Numbered from the stretch's first letter, positions 16,462 through 25,200 are shown. The stretch is 64,000 bases of DNA from Streptomyces sp. MBT65 (GCF_016612545.1 NZ_JAENRY010000002.1:94009-158008); one strand, 5' to 3'. The notes: a model not told the origin generated them from the letters alone. Translations and numbers: made by a program.

Positions 16462-16970
16462 CCTCGATCGAGGACCGCCTCGACCGCGTCGAGTCGCACC
16501 AGGCCATCCAGCAACTGCCCATCCGCTACGCCCTGGCCGTCGACTCCCGCGACCTCGACGCCTGGGTCGGCTGCTTCCGCCCCGACGTCGACATGGGACG
16601 CCACGGCCGGGGACGGCAGGTCCTGCGGCAGCACATCGAGCCGCTGGTGCGCGGCTTTCACCGTTCGATACATCAAATCTGCGGCCACCGCATCGAGTTC
16701 ACCGGCCGCGACACCGCGACCGGCGCGGTCTACTGCCGCGCCGAGCACGAGGTGGGGGACCGCTGGATCGTGATGGCGATCTGCTACTTCGACGAGTACG
16801 CGCGCGTGGACGGCGACTGGTACTTCTCCCGGCGCCGCGAACAGCACTGGTACGCGGCCGACGTGACCGACCGCCCGCAGGCGGTCGGATTCAACGGCTG
16901 GGAGGGCGCGGGAGAACCGGCACTGCCGGACGCCTTCCCCACCTGGACGCCCTTCTGGAAGGAGACGTGA
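16458..16970 (+). CDS. SnoaL-like / NTF2-fold protein
   Basis: A 170-residue protein of the NTF2-like SnoaL type: EDRLDRVESHQAIQQLPIRYALAVDSRDLDAWVGCF at the start is the typical helix pair with Tyr and Asp of the active cavity (given here as a description, split at about residue 20), followed by beta strands with GHRIEF and RRREQHWYA. Family members act as isomerases, dehydratases, hydroxylase partners or small-molecule binders. ATGA overlap with the dehydrogenase gene and 1-base overlap with the SDR gene indicate translational coupling. I infer an isomerase or dehydratase role on an intermediate. The exact reaction cannot be read. Confidence 0.82.
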   Translation: MTSIEDRLDRVESHQAIQQLPIRYALAVDSRDLDAWVGCFRPDVDMGRHGRGRQVLRQHIEPLVRGFHRSIHQICGHRIEFTGRDTATGAVYCRAEHEVGDRWIVMAICYFDEYARVDGDWYFSRRREQHWYAADVTDRPQAVGFNGWEGAGEPALPDAFPTWTPFWKET

Positions 16971-17725
16971 TGGCACGGTTGTCGAGCAGGACGGCATTGG
17001 TCACCGGTGGAGGCCAGGGTGTGGGCCGTGGCATCGCCCTGGCGCTCGCGGGCGAGGGCGCGGCCGTGGTCATCACCGGCCGCACCGAGAGCAAGCTGAA
17101 GGACACCGCAGGGGAGATCGCCGAGCGCGGCGGGCGGGCGTACACCGTGGTCGGGGACGTGGGGGAGCGGGACGACATCGACCGGATGGTGGCCGAGACG
17201 GTACGGGAGTTCGGCGGCCTCGACGTGCTCGTCAACAACGCCCAGTCGTCGGTGCAGCGACCGCTGGAGAAGACGTCGTACGACGATGTCGAACTCACCT
17301 ACCGCAGCGGGCCGTTGGCCGTCTTCCACGCGATGCAGGCCGCCCTGCCCCACCTGCGGGAGAGCCGGGGCAGTGTGGTCAACCTCGGTTCCTCGGCGGC
17401 GGTGCAGGGCGAGGCGACCTTCGCGGCGTACGCCATGGCCAAGGAGGCGATCCGCGGTCTGAGTCGGGTCGCCGCGCGGGAGTGGGGGCCGTACGGGATC
17501 CGGGTGAACGTCGTCTGCCCGGCCGCGCTCAGTCCGGCGGCGGAGGACTATCTGGCCGCGCATCCGCGGAAGGCGGAGGAACTGGCGCGGGAGATCCCGC
17601 TCGGCCGGCTCGGTGACCCGGAGGCGGACATCGGCCGGGCGGTGGCCGCGCTGGTCAGCGACGACATGGCGTATCTGACCGGCGCGACACTGATGTTGGA
17701 GGGCGGCCGCACCCTCATCGGGTGA
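16970..17725 (+). CDS. SDR-family oxidoreductase
   Basis: A 251-residue classical SDR with TGGGQGVGRGIA near residue 12, NNAQSS near 87, LGSSAAVQG carrying the catalytic Ser near 140, and YAMAKEA supplying Tyr and Lys near 154. It would act as a 3-hydroxyacyl-CoA or alcohol dehydrogenase. A GTG lies one codon upstream of the chosen ATG; GGAG is suitably placed for either. It is last in the 14143-17725 operon and convergent with the CoA transferase, whose stop is five bases away. Confidence 0.9.
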   Translation: MARLSSRTALVTGGGQGVGRGIALALAGEGAAVVITGRTESKLKDTAGEIAERGGRAYTVVGDVGERDDIDRMVAETVREFGGLDVLVNNAQSSVQRPLEKTSYDDVELTYRSGPLAVFHAMQAALPHLRESRGSVVNLGSSAAVQGEATFAAYAMAKEAIRGLSRVAAREWGPYGIRVNVVCPAALSPAAEDYLAAHPRKAEELAREIPLGRLGDPEADIGRAVAALVSDDMAYLTGATLMLEGGRTLIG

Positions 17726-17730
17726 CGTCG

Positions 17731-18927
17731 CTACACGACGCCCCGCGCGCGCAGTCCAGCGAGCTGATCCTCCGTCACCTCCGCCAGCCTGCCCAGGACT
17801 TCGGCCGTGTGTTCGCCCAGCGCGGGCGGCGGGGCGTAACCCTCCACTGGGGTCGCCGACAGCCGTATCGGATTCGCGAGCAGCGGCAGTCGGCCCGACA
17901 CCGGGTCGTCGATCTCGACCAGCATCTCCCGGTGTCGGATCTGGGGGTCGGCGAAGACCTCGGGCATTTCGTTGAACGGGCCCGCCGGCACGTCGTGTTC
18001 GTCCAGAAGGGCGAGCCACTCGTCCCGGGTCCGGGTCCGCATGATGCCTTCGAGCACCGGCAGGATCTCCTCCCGGTGGGTGATCCGGGCGGAGGTCGTG
18101 GCGAAGCGCGGGTCCTGGAGCAGGTCGGTGCGGTCGGCCGCCGCGCAGAACGCGGCGAACTGCTTGTCGTTGCCCGCGACGAGGAAGAGCGGCCTGTCCG
18201 CGCACTGGAAGGCCTGGGACGGGATCCCGCCGTAGCCGCCGTTGCCGCGGCGGCGCGGAACCTCCCCGGAGACCAGGTAGTTCATCGCGAAGTGCGACAG
18301 CGAGGCCAGCCCGCAGTCCAGCAGGGAGAGGTCGACGAACTGGCCCTCGCCGGTGGCGTCCCGGTGCCGCAGCGCCGCCAGGACGGCCGTCGAGGCGTAC
18401 AGGCCGGTGAGGATGTCGACCATGCTGACGCCGACCTTCATCGGCTCGTCGGGGTGGCCGGAGACGCTCATCATCCCGGACATGGCCTGGAAGATGCCGT
18501 CGTAGCCGGGGCGCTGGGCGTACGGGCCGGTCTGGCCGAAGCCGGTGACCGACAGGTAGACCAGACGCGGGTTGAGCGCCAGCAGACTCTCGTGGTCGAG
18601 GCCGTACTTCGCCAGCGTCCCCGCGCGGAAGTTCTCCACCAGGACGTCCGAGCGGGCGGCGAGGGCGCGGATCAGCTCCTGCCCCTCGGCGGTCGCGTGG
18701 TTGACGGTCACGGACTGCTTGTTGCGGTTGCAGGAGAGGTAGAAGGCCGCGGCATCCGTTCCGGGGGCGAAGGGCGGACCGTACGTCCGTGAGTCGTCGC
18801 CGACGCCGGGCCGCTCGACCTTGATGACCTCCGCGCCGAGGTCGGCCAGCATCTGGGTGGCCAGCGGTGCCGCGAGGATGCGGGACAGGTCGAGGACGCG
18901 GATCCCGGCCAGGGCGGTCGACGGCAT
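17731..18927 (-). CDS. CaiB/BaiF-family CoA transferase
   Basis: A 398-residue class III CoA transferase beginning MPSTALAGIRVLDLSRILA. The family signatures are present: GAEVIKVERPGVGD near 40, LVENFRAGTLAKYGLD near 90, and the catalytic Asp in VSMVDILTGLYA near 165. It would move CoA from one thioester to an incoming acid without ATP. The frame extends further upstream, but the ATG at 18927 has a good GAGGGAG site and matches the family start. It is divergent from the thioesterase at 19074 across an AT-rich leader. Confidence 0.93.
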   Translation of the reverse strand: MPSTALAGIRVLDLSRILAAPLATQMLADLGAEVIKVERPGVGDDSRTYGPPFAPGTDAAAFYLSCNRNKQSVTVNHATAEGQELIRALAARSDVLVENFRAGTLAKYGLDHESLLALNPRLVYLSVTGFGQTGPYAQRPGYDGIFQAMSGMMSVSGHPDEPMKVGVSMVDILTGLYASTAVLAALRHRDATGEGQFVDLSLLDCGLASLSHFAMNYLVSGEVPRRRGNGGYGGIPSQAFQCADRPLFLVAGNDKQFAAFCAAADRTDLLQDPRFATTSARITHREEILPVLEGIMRTRTRDEWLALLDEHDVPAGPFNEMPEVFADPQIRHREMLVEIDDPVSGRLPLLANPIRLSATPVEGYAPPPALGEHTAEVLGRLAEVTEDQLAGLRARGVV

Positions 18928-18954
18928 CGGGGTCTCCCTCTGTTCACAGGCATC

Positions 18955-18985
18955 GAATGAGTTATATAAATAATACATCTGGCGT
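18955..18985 (-). promoter_or_regulatory. AT-rich leader of the CoA transferase gene
   Basis: The segment ATGAGTTATATAAATAATAC is almost free of G and C, in contrast with its surroundings. On the minus strand it offers TATTTATATAAC as a -10-like region about 40 bases upstream of the CoA transferase start. The exact promoter boxes are not clear. Confidence 0.35.
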
Positions 18986-19005
18986 GCCGGCTGCGCCTCG
19001 GATGA

Positions 19006-19034
19006 TTGCTTCAACTATCCAATTCATGTAACTA
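19006..19034 (+). promoter_or_regulatory. Promoter TTGCTT-N17-TAACTA
   Basis: TTGCTT at 19006-19011 and TAACTA at 19029-19034 are 17 bases apart and 40 bases upstream of the thioesterase ATG. The -10 belongs to the TANCTA class and is preceded by ATTCAT, as at several other leaders of the island. Confidence 0.55.
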
Positions 19035-19073
19035 TATGGATCGGCTGACCGGCCGAGACCGGAGGGCGTGCGG

Positions 19074-19583
19074 ATGACCGTCGCGGCGAGACCCCTCACC
19101 GACCAGGAACAGCGCGAACGCCGCGAGTGGTTCCGGGCCCGCTGGGAGCGCGGCGTCGCGTTCAACCGCCTCTGTCGGCTGCGAATGGTCCGCTGGGACC
19201 CCGACGGCGTCGAGGTCGTCCTTCCCTACGCCGAGCAACTCACCGCCCACGAAGGCGTCTTCCACGGCGGAGTGCTCTCCGCGCTGATCGACACCGCGGG
19301 CGCGGGAGCCGTGATCGCCGGGCACGACTTCCAGAAGGGGAGTCTGCTCAGCACCGTCTCGATGTCGGTGCAGTACCTCGCACCCGCCCGGGGCTCGGAG
19401 GCCGTCGCGTACGCGCGCTGCGTCCGCCGGGGTCGCAGGCTGCACTTCGCCGACGTCGACGTGATGACCGACGGGGTCGTCTGCGCCCGGGGACAGGTCG
19501 TGGTGACCATCTCCGGCGAGCGCCCGGGTGTCGGCGAACCCATCAACCCCATCGACGCCATCGAACCGCTGACCGAGGAGTGA
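19074..19583 (+). CDS. PaaI-type hot-dog thioesterase
   Basis: A 169-residue hot-dog protein with the segment EGVFHGGVLSALIDTAGAGAV (described in part), containing the HGG turn and the following Asp typical of PaaI-family acyl-CoA thioesterases, then LSTVSMSVQYLAPAR. It would hydrolyse dead-end or product CoA thioesters. GGAGG at 19061-19065 is eight bases from the ATG; a GTG two codons upstream is too close to it. It is the first of seven same-strand genes reaching 23890, four of which overlap or nearly touch. Confidence 0.9.
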   Translation: MTVAARPLTDQEQRERREWFRARWERGVAFNRLCRLRMVRWDPDGVEVVLPYAEQLTAHEGVFHGGVLSALIDTAGAGAVIAGHDFQKGSLLSTVSMSVQYLAPARGSEAVAYARCVRRGRRLHFADVDVMTDGVVCARGQVVVTISGERPGVGEPINPIDAIEPLTEE

Positions 19584-19587
19584 CGCG

Positions 19588-20433
19588 ATGTCCGACGAAC
19601 CCGACCGGGACCTGGTGCTGTACGAGGTCGACGAGGACGGCGTCGCCACCGTCACCCTCAACCGGCCCGAGCGCAAGAACGCGTGGAGCCTCCCCATGGA
19701 GCGCCGCTTCTTCGCCCTCCTGGACGAGGCCGCCGCCGACCCCGCCGTCCGCGTCGTGATCGTCACCGGTGCCGGCCGGGCGTTCTGCCCCGGCATGGAC
19801 GTCCAGCGCCTGGAGCAGAACGCGCAGCCCGGCCAGTCCCTCAACCTCCAGGCCCGCGTGCCGATGTACAGCAGGCGAAGCATCCCGAAGCCGCTCATCG
19901 CGGCCGTCAACGGCGCGTGCGCGGGCATCGGACTGGTCCAGGCACTGATCTGCGACGTCCGCTTCGCCGCCCGCGGCGCGCGCTTCACCACCGCCTTCAC
20001 CCGCCGCGGGCTCGCCGGCGAGTACAACCTCCCCTACGTGCTGCCGCGCGTCATCGGCCTGGAGAACGCCCTCGACCTCCTCCTGTCCGGCCGCGTCTTC
20101 GACGCCGACGAGGCGAAGCAACTCGGCCTCGTCAGCCGGGTCGTGGAGCCGGAGGACCTGCTCGACGAGGCCCGCGCCTACGCCCGCGACATCGCCCGCA
20201 ACTGTTCACCGCGCGCCATGGCCGTCGTACGCCATCAGGTGTATGGCGACCTCGACCGGCCGTTCACCGAGGCGCTCGCCCGCTCGTACTCCGCGATGGA
20301 GTTCTTCGCGGGCTCGCCGGACTTCCGCGAAGGAGTGGCCAGCTTCGTGGAGAAACGGGAGCCCAAGTTCGAGGGGCTGCCCCCGGACTTCGACCCGGAC
20401 GAGGCCACCCGCGACGCGTTCCTGCCGTACTGA
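19588..20433 (+). CDS. Enoyl-CoA hydratase/isomerase
   Basis: A 281-residue crotonase-family protein: LNRPERKNAWSLPM, oxyanion hole GRAFCPGMDVQRL near 65, NGACAGIGLVQALICD near 110 and RRGLAGEYNLPYVLPR near 140, with one catalytic-type Glu. It closely resembles the enzyme at 26227 (shared FCPGMD and NGACAGIG). A GAGGAG site lies ahead of the ATG. It likely hydrates or isomerises an enoyl-CoA made by one of the dehydrogenases. Confidence 0.92.
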   Translation: MSDEPDRDLVLYEVDEDGVATVTLNRPERKNAWSLPMERRFFALLDEAAADPAVRVVIVTGAGRAFCPGMDVQRLEQNAQPGQSLNLQARVPMYSRRSIPKPLIAAVNGACAGIGLVQALICDVRFAARGARFTTAFTRRGLAGEYNLPYVLPRVIGLENALDLLLSGRVFDADEAKQLGLVSRVVEPEDLLDEARAYARDIARNCSPRAMAVVRHQVYGDLDRPFTEALARSYSAMEFFAGSPDFREGVASFVEKREPKFEGLPPDFDPDEATRDAFLPY

Positions 20434-20448
20434 CCGAGGAGTTGGAAG

Positions 20449-20901
20449 ATGACAGGGCAGCCCTTCCCGGTCGAGGCCGGGCACATCCTGATGTTCGCCC
20501 GGGCCATCGGCGACGAGAACCCGGCCTACGCCGGCGGGAGCGCGCTCGCGCCGCCCACCTTCACCATGGCGAGCGCCCAGCACGACCCCGACTACCGGCT
20601 GCGGCCCAAGCCGGGCGAGGAGTGGTTCGGGTCCGGTGCCGGGCCCGGCGTGATGCCCGAAGGCGGTGGCGGTCTGCACGCCGAGCAGCACTTCGAGTAC
20701 CACCGGCCGGTGCGCGCGGGCGAGACCCTGTACGCGACCACCGTCACCGGCCGCAGCTGGGAGAAGGAGGGCCGTAGCGGCCGACTGCTCTTCAGCGAGC
20801 GGATCACCGAGTACCGGGACGCCGCCGGTGAACCCGTCGTCAGCGCCCGCACCGTGGCCGTCGTGCCCGAGGGCCCCGCAACCCGTAAGGACGCCCGATG
20901 A
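20449..20901 (+). CDS. MaoC-like N-terminal-type hydratase subunit
   Basis: A 150-residue protein of the FAS1-like/MaoC N-terminal dehydratase group (GHILMFARAIGDENPAYAGG near residue 10, then APPTFTMASA). It lacks the full GDxNPxHxD catalytic motif. The adjacent overlapping gene encodes a subunit with that motif, so the two should form a heterodimeric enoyl-CoA hydratase, as ChsH1/ChsH2-type enzymes do for steroid side chains. The ATGA overlap at 20898-20901 supports equal translation. Confidence 0.87.
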   Translation: MTGQPFPVEAGHILMFARAIGDENPAYAGGSALAPPTFTMASAQHDPDYRLRPKPGEEWFGSGAGPGVMPEGGGGLHAEQHFEYHRPVRAGETLYATTVTGRSWEKEGRSGRLLFSERITEYRDAAGEPVVSARTVAVVPEGPATRKDAR

Positions 20902-21320
20902 GCCTGAACGCGGACGACGTCAAGGTCGGCGAGACACGCGAGAGCGTGCTGGTCGACGACCTCAAGCGCACCCGGATCGTCCAGTACGCGGGCGCGTCCG
21001 GCGACTTCAACCCGCTGCACACCGACGAGCGGTTCGCCACCGAGGTCGCGGGCTACCCCGGCGTCTTCGCCCACGGCATGCTCACGATGGGCATGACCGG
21101 ACGGGTCCTGACCGACTGGGTCGGCGTCGAGTCGCTGCTGACCTTCGGGGTGCGCTTCAAGGCCCAGGTGTGGCCCGGTGACACCCTGACCGCGACGGCG
21201 ACCGTCGAGTCCGTCGAGGACACGCTGGACGGACCGGTCGCCCACTTCTCGCTGCGGACCGTCACCCAGGACGGCGCCGAGGTGGTCACCGGCACCGCTT
21301 CGGCCCTGCTGGAGCCCTGA
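20898..21320 (+). CDS. MaoC-like hydratase catalytic subunit
   Basis: A 140-residue hot-dog protein carrying the canonical hydratase-2 motif AGASGDFNPLHTDERFA (Asp and His dyad near residue 38) followed by GVFAHGMLTMGMTG. It is the likely catalytic half of a heterodimer with the preceding gene product and would add water to a bulky enoyl-CoA. It is directly followed by an acyl-CoA ligase gene. Confidence 0.92.
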   Translation: MSLNADDVKVGETRESVLVDDLKRTRIVQYAGASGDFNPLHTDERFATEVAGYPGVFAHGMLTMGMTGRVLTDWVGVESLLTFGVRFKAQVWPGDTLTATATVESVEDTLDGPVAHFSLRTVTQDGAEVVTGTASALLEP

Positions 21321-21324
21321 ACCG

Positions 21325-22776
21325 GTGGGCGCCGAGGCGGAGTTCACCTGGACGGCGACGGTGGTCGCCGCCTACGACCACTCCCGTCCCGCCGTCCGCT
21401 TCGGGGACCTCACCTGGACCGGACGCGAACTCCTCGACCGGGCGGCCGGCGCCGCCGACTGGCTCGACACCCTCGGCCTCGAACCCGGCGCCCCGGTACC
21501 CGCCCTGGCCGCCACCTCCGCCGACGCCCTCGCGCTGGTGATCGGCGGCGCCGGGTCCGGCCACCCGCTCGCCCCGCTCGGCGTCCGGATGACCCCGTAC
21601 GAGACCGCTGCCGTGGTCGAGGCGACCGGGGCCCAACTCCTCGTCGTACAGCCGGAGTTCGCCCGACTCGGCGAAGAGGTCGCCCGGCTGTCCGGCCGCC
21701 GGGCCGTCGTCGTCCCCGAACTGCGCCCGAGCGAAAGGCAGTTGACCGCCGAACCGGACGACCTCGCCGCCGTCCTGCACACCTCCGGCACGACAGGCCT
21801 CCCCAAACCGGTCCGCATGACCCAACGCCGCCTGGCCGCCCGCGCCCGCGTCAACGGCCGTCTGTGCACGCTCGATCCCGACAGCTTCTACGGGGGCAGC
21901 GCCCCCTTCCACCACATCGCGGGCCTCGGCAACCTCGCCGTCGCCCTCGCCGCGGGCGCGCTGATCACCGGCCTGCCCCGCTTCACCGTCGAGGGCTGGG
22001 CCCAGTTGCGCGAACTCGGCGCCACCCACACCAGCATGGTCCCGGCGATGCTGGAGACCCTGCTGGCGGCCGGCCAGGCACACCACGGGACACTGCGGGT
22101 CCTCCAGTACGGTGGCGCCCCGATCCGCCCCGGCACCCTGCGGCGGACGTACGAGGCGATGCCCGGCGTCCGCATGCTCAACATGTTCGGGCAGACCGAG
22201 GGCTCGCCCATCAGCGTGCTCACCCCCGAGGAGCACCGGGAAGCGGTCGCCGGACGCTCCGAACTGCTGCGGTCCGTGGGACGGCCCGCCCCCGGGGTCG
22301 AACTGCGGGTGCGGGACGCGGGACCCGACGGCATCGGCGAGATCCACGCCCGCGCCGACCACTTCTTCCGGATCGACACCGAGGGCTGGCTGCACAGCGG
22401 CGACCTGGGCCGGGTGGCACCGGACGGCTATCTCTACCTGTACGGCCGCGGCAGCGACATGATCATCCGCGGTGGCGAGAACGTCCACCCGCTGGAGGTC
22501 GAGACCGTCCTGGCCGCACACCTCGGCGTCGCGGACGTGGCGGTCACGGGCGCCCCCGACGAACGGCTCGGCCAGACCGTGGTCGCCTTCGTCGTGCCGG
22601 CCGACCCCGACGCCCCACCGGATCCGGCCTCGCTCAGGGCACACGTGCGCGGCCGGCTGTCCGGATTCAAGGTCCCCGTCCGCTGGTGGGTCGTGGACGA
22701 CCTGCCGCGCAACGCCAACGGCAAGGTCGTACGGCGTCTGCTGCGCGAGCCCGGCCAAGGAGGAGCACATGACTGA
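21325..22776 (+). CDS. Acyl-CoA ligase
   Basis: A 483-residue ANL-superfamily acyl-CoA synthetase. The adenylation motifs are standard: HTSGTTGLPKPVRMTQ near 153, MFGQTEGSPIS near 290, HSGDLGRVAPDGYLYLYGR near 355, MIIRGGENVHPLEVE near 380 and the catalytic Lys in LPRNANGKVVRRLL near the C-terminus. It starts at a GTG four bases after the previous stop. Unlike the ligase at 3017 it has a classical phosphate-binding loop. It probably activates the imported acid or a later intermediate. Confidence 0.92.
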   Translation: MGAEAEFTWTATVVAAYDHSRPAVRFGDLTWTGRELLDRAAGAADWLDTLGLEPGAPVPALAATSADALALVIGGAGSGHPLAPLGVRMTPYETAAVVEATGAQLLVVQPEFARLGEEVARLSGRRAVVVPELRPSERQLTAEPDDLAAVLHTSGTTGLPKPVRMTQRRLAARARVNGRLCTLDPDSFYGGSAPFHHIAGLGNLAVALAAGALITGLPRFTVEGWAQLRELGATHTSMVPAMLETLLAAGQAHHGTLRVLQYGGAPIRPGTLRRTYEAMPGVRMLNMFGQTEGSPISVLTPEEHREAVAGRSELLRSVGRPAPGVELRVRDAGPDGIGEIHARADHFFRIDTEGWLHSGDLGRVAPDGYLYLYGRGSDMIIRGGENVHPLEVETVLAAHLGVADVAVTGAPDERLGQTVVAFVVPADPDAPPDPASLRAHVRGRLSGFKVPVRWWVVDDLPRNANGKVVRRLLREPGQGGAHD

Positions 22777-23890
22777 CCACCCGGTCGTCGCCCCGGAGAG
22801 CGTGGGCGTGGACCCGCACCGGCTGGACGTCCTGCTGCGCCGGATCCGGCTGGAGGTCGAGCACGGGCCGCTGCCGTCCGCGCAGGTCGCCGTCGCCCGG
22901 GGCGGTCACCTGGTGGCGTTCGAGACCTGGGGGGACGCGGGCCCGGACACGCGATACGTCCTCCAGTCCGTCGGGCGGTCGATCGTCGCCGGCGTCGTGT
23001 GGAAGCTGCTCGGCGAGGGTCTGCTGCGTCTGGACGAGCAAGTCGCCGCGATCATCCCGGAGTTCGCACCGAACGGGAAGGAGACGGTGACGGTCGAGCA
23101 GGTGCTCACGCACACTGCCGGCTTCCCCTTCGCACCCCTCGGGTATCCGAAGATGCTGGACCGCGAGCAGCGGCTCGCCGCCTTCGGCCGCTGGCGGCTC
23201 GACACCCCGCCCGGCACCCGCTTCCAGTTCCATCTCACCGCCGCCGCCTGGCTGATCGCCGAGATCGTCGAGCGGCGCACGGGGCTGTCCTTCGCCGACC
23301 ACCTCCACGAGCGGATCACCCGGCCGCTGGGCCTGTCCTCGATCGAACTCGGCGTCCCCGTCGAGCGCCAACAGGGCACCGTCGCACCGATGATCGCCAC
23401 CGACCGCACCGACGACGCCCAGGAACCCGACCCCTGGGGACCCTGGTACCTCTCCGACCCCCGCGTCCTGGCGGCCGGCGAGCCCAGCCACGCCCTGGTC
23501 GCCACGGCCGCCGATGTCGCCCTGTACTTCCAGGCACTGGAGCACTCGGGCCTGTGGAAGCCGGAGGCGGTGGCGGAGGGCACGCGGATCCGCTTCACCC
23601 AACTCCCGTACGGGGAGCAGATCTACGGGGGCGGCGGCAGCCGACGTACCAGCATGGGCCTGTTCGTGACGGTGGCCGGTCCGGACGCCGGCAGCCAACT
23701 GCCGTCCACCGGCTCGCCGTCACTCTTCGGCAGCGCGGGAGCCGCCTACCAACTCGGCTTCATGGACCCGGAGTCCGGCCTGTCCTTCGCCTGCCTGAGC
23801 AACGGCTATCCGCTCTCCGGCTACGACCACTCCCGGCGGGGCACGGCGCTGCTCACGAATATCGCGAACCTGGCGGCGGACCTCGTCTGA
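22769..23890 (+). CDS. Beta-lactamase-fold serine hydrolase with degenerate motifs
   Basis: A 373-residue protein of the class C beta-lactamase/esterase (PBPX) fold, recognisable from VGRSIVAGVVWKLLGEGLL, HTAGF near 115, RPLGLSS near 190 and the C-terminal GAAYQLGFMDPESGLSFA. The SxxK motif reads SVGR (Lys to Arg), the Tyr motif reads FHLT, and the HxG-type motif reads SAG, so two or three catalytic groups appear replaced. It may be inactive or have another role; the alignment was made by eye. AAGGAGG precedes the ATG. The start overlaps the ligase gene by eight bases. It ends the 19074-23890 operon before a strong terminator. Confidence 0.85.
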   Translation: MTDHPVVAPESVGVDPHRLDVLLRRIRLEVEHGPLPSAQVAVARGGHLVAFETWGDAGPDTRYVLQSVGRSIVAGVVWKLLGEGLLRLDEQVAAIIPEFAPNGKETVTVEQVLTHTAGFPFAPLGYPKMLDREQRLAAFGRWRLDTPPGTRFQFHLTAAAWLIAEIVERRTGLSFADHLHERITRPLGLSSIELGVPVERQQGTVAPMIATDRTDDAQEPDPWGPWYLSDPRVLAAGEPSHALVATAADVALYFQALEHSGLWKPEAVAEGTRIRFTQLPYGEQIYGGGGSRRTSMGLFVTVAGPDAGSQLPSTGSPSLFGSAGAAYQLGFMDPESGLSFACLSNGYPLSGYDHSRRGTALLTNIANLAADLV

Positions 23891-23909
23891 CCCACCGGCC
23901 GAAAGGGAA

Positions 23910-23941
23910 CGGGCCCGGTACCGAAAACGGTACCGGGCCCG
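23910..23941. terminator. Bidirectional hairpin terminator
   Basis: A perfect inverted repeat lies between convergent genes: CGGGCCCGGTACCG, loop AAAA, then the exact complement (14-bp stem). No T-run follows, as is common in high-GC actinobacteria. It would stop transcripts from both the hydrolase gene (23890) and the amidohydrolase gene (23963). Confidence 0.88.
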
Positions 23942-23962
23942 CCCTGTCGGAGCGTCACGCAG

Positions 23963-25144
23963 TCAACGGCTGATCAGCTGCTGCGCGTTGTTGTACATGA
24001 TGTCGTCCTGGACCGACTCGTCGAGTTCCGCGAGGAGCTTGCGGTAGTCGGCGGGGTTCGCGATGCCCTCCGCGTGCGGGAAGTCCGAGCCCATCACGAT
24101 CGACTCGTGATAGCCGAGACGCTTGACCAGGCTCGGGATGTCGTCCTCCGGATAGGGCACCACACGGATGTGCTTGCGGAACACCTGACTGGGGCGCTCC
24201 GCCAACTGCCCGCCGATCCAGGGGCCGTTGCGGCCCATGCCACGGCTCTTGTCCATGTGCCGGACGAAGTGCGGCACCCACTCGGCGCCGAACTCGGAGA
24301 CCAGGACGTTGATGTCGGGGAAGCGCTCGAAGAGGTTGTCGAAGATCAGCGCGGACAGCGTCTCCTCGATGGGGCGCTGGCCGTAGGTGTTCATCCACTG
24401 CCACGCGGACATCCGGAAGTGGATCGGGCTCGCGTCGTGGCCCCAGGCCGGGGCGACATGCGAGTTGTAGTAGAACTCGCTGATGTGGTAACACACGCTG
24501 GCCTTGGCCTCGTTGACCAGTTTCCAGAACGGGTCGAAGTAGGGGTCGCCCGGTGAGCGGCCGTACTGAGGACCGGTCGGCAGCATGATGAACCGGGCGC
24601 CCCGCTCCAGGACGTACTCCAACTCCTTGACCGCGCTGTCCAGGTCGCGGAGGGACAGCAGCGCGGGGGAGTAGATGCGGTCCTGGTGGTTGAAGCCCCA
24701 CACCTCGTTCATATAGCGGTTGAACGAGTGGTAGTTGGCGTAGAGCGGCTCGACGCCCTGTACGTACTCCTCGGCGACCAGTGCCCACCCGCCGGGGTAG
24801 ATGATCGTCTGGTCCAGGCCCTGCTCGTCCATGACGCGCAGCCGGGCCTCGCGGTTCTGGTACGACTCGTGCATCGGCTCGAACTGGTACGTCTCGTCGG
24901 GGTTGCCCGAGGCCATCGCCTTGAGCATCTCCTTGAGCGAGCCGGGCCGGTAGACCTGCCCGAACTCCGGCTCCAGGCAGACCACGATCCGGTCGCCGGC
25001 GAGAATGACCTCGCGGCCGTCCGGGAGTGTCACCGGGGCGACCGCCTGGCCGAGGAACTCCTTCGGGAGGTAGCGGGTGAAGGAGTCCCGCTCCTCGTAC
25101 ATGTGCTGGTCGCAGTCGAAGATTCGCTTGCGCTGTTCGGCCAT
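23963..25144 (-). CDS. Amidohydrolase-family protein (ACMSD-like)
   Basis: A 393-residue amidohydrolase-2 family protein. The metal-site elements are visible: FDCDQHMYE at residues 9-17 (the DxH variant of HxH), VCYHISEF near 235 and GSDFPHAEG near 350 with the catalytic Asp. Relatives are decarboxylases, hydratases or C-C hydrolases of ring-cleavage or carboxylated intermediates. GGAGGCGACGGCC precedes the ATG. Its promoter block (25170-25200) nearly duplicates the one before the crotonase operon at 14050, so it is probably co-regulated. The substrate is unknown. Confidence 0.9.
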   Translation of the reverse strand: MAEQRKRIFDCDQHMYEERDSFTRYLPKEFLGQAVAPVTLPDGREVILAGDRIVVCLEPEFGQVYRPGSLKEMLKAMASGNPDETYQFEPMHESYQNREARLRVMDEQGLDQTIIYPGGWALVAEEYVQGVEPLYANYHSFNRYMNEVWGFNHQDRIYSPALLSLRDLDSAVKELEYVLERGARFIMLPTGPQYGRSPGDPYFDPFWKLVNEAKASVCYHISEFYYNSHVAPAWGHDASPIHFRMSAWQWMNTYGQRPIEETLSALIFDNLFERFPDINVLVSEFGAEWVPHFVRHMDKSRGMGRNGPWIGGQLAERPSQVFRKHIRVVPYPEDDIPSLVKRLGYHESIVMGSDFPHAEGIANPADYRKLLAELDESVQDDIMYNNAQQLISR

Positions 25145-25169
25145 GGCCGTCGCCTCCGGACCCCAGATC

Positions 25170-25200
25170 TATTCAGTACGCCTCCTATAATTATCTAACT
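25170..25200 (-). promoter_or_regulatory. Conserved 31-base leader element, copy B
   Basis: This block matches 14050-14080 in 27 of 31 positions on the same (minus) strand: AGTTAGATAATTATAG, spacer, ACTGAATA. It lies 25 bases upstream of the amidohydrolase start. It is either a duplicated promoter with TTAGAT and TGAATA 17 bases apart or a regulator-binding site. Confidence 0.6.
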
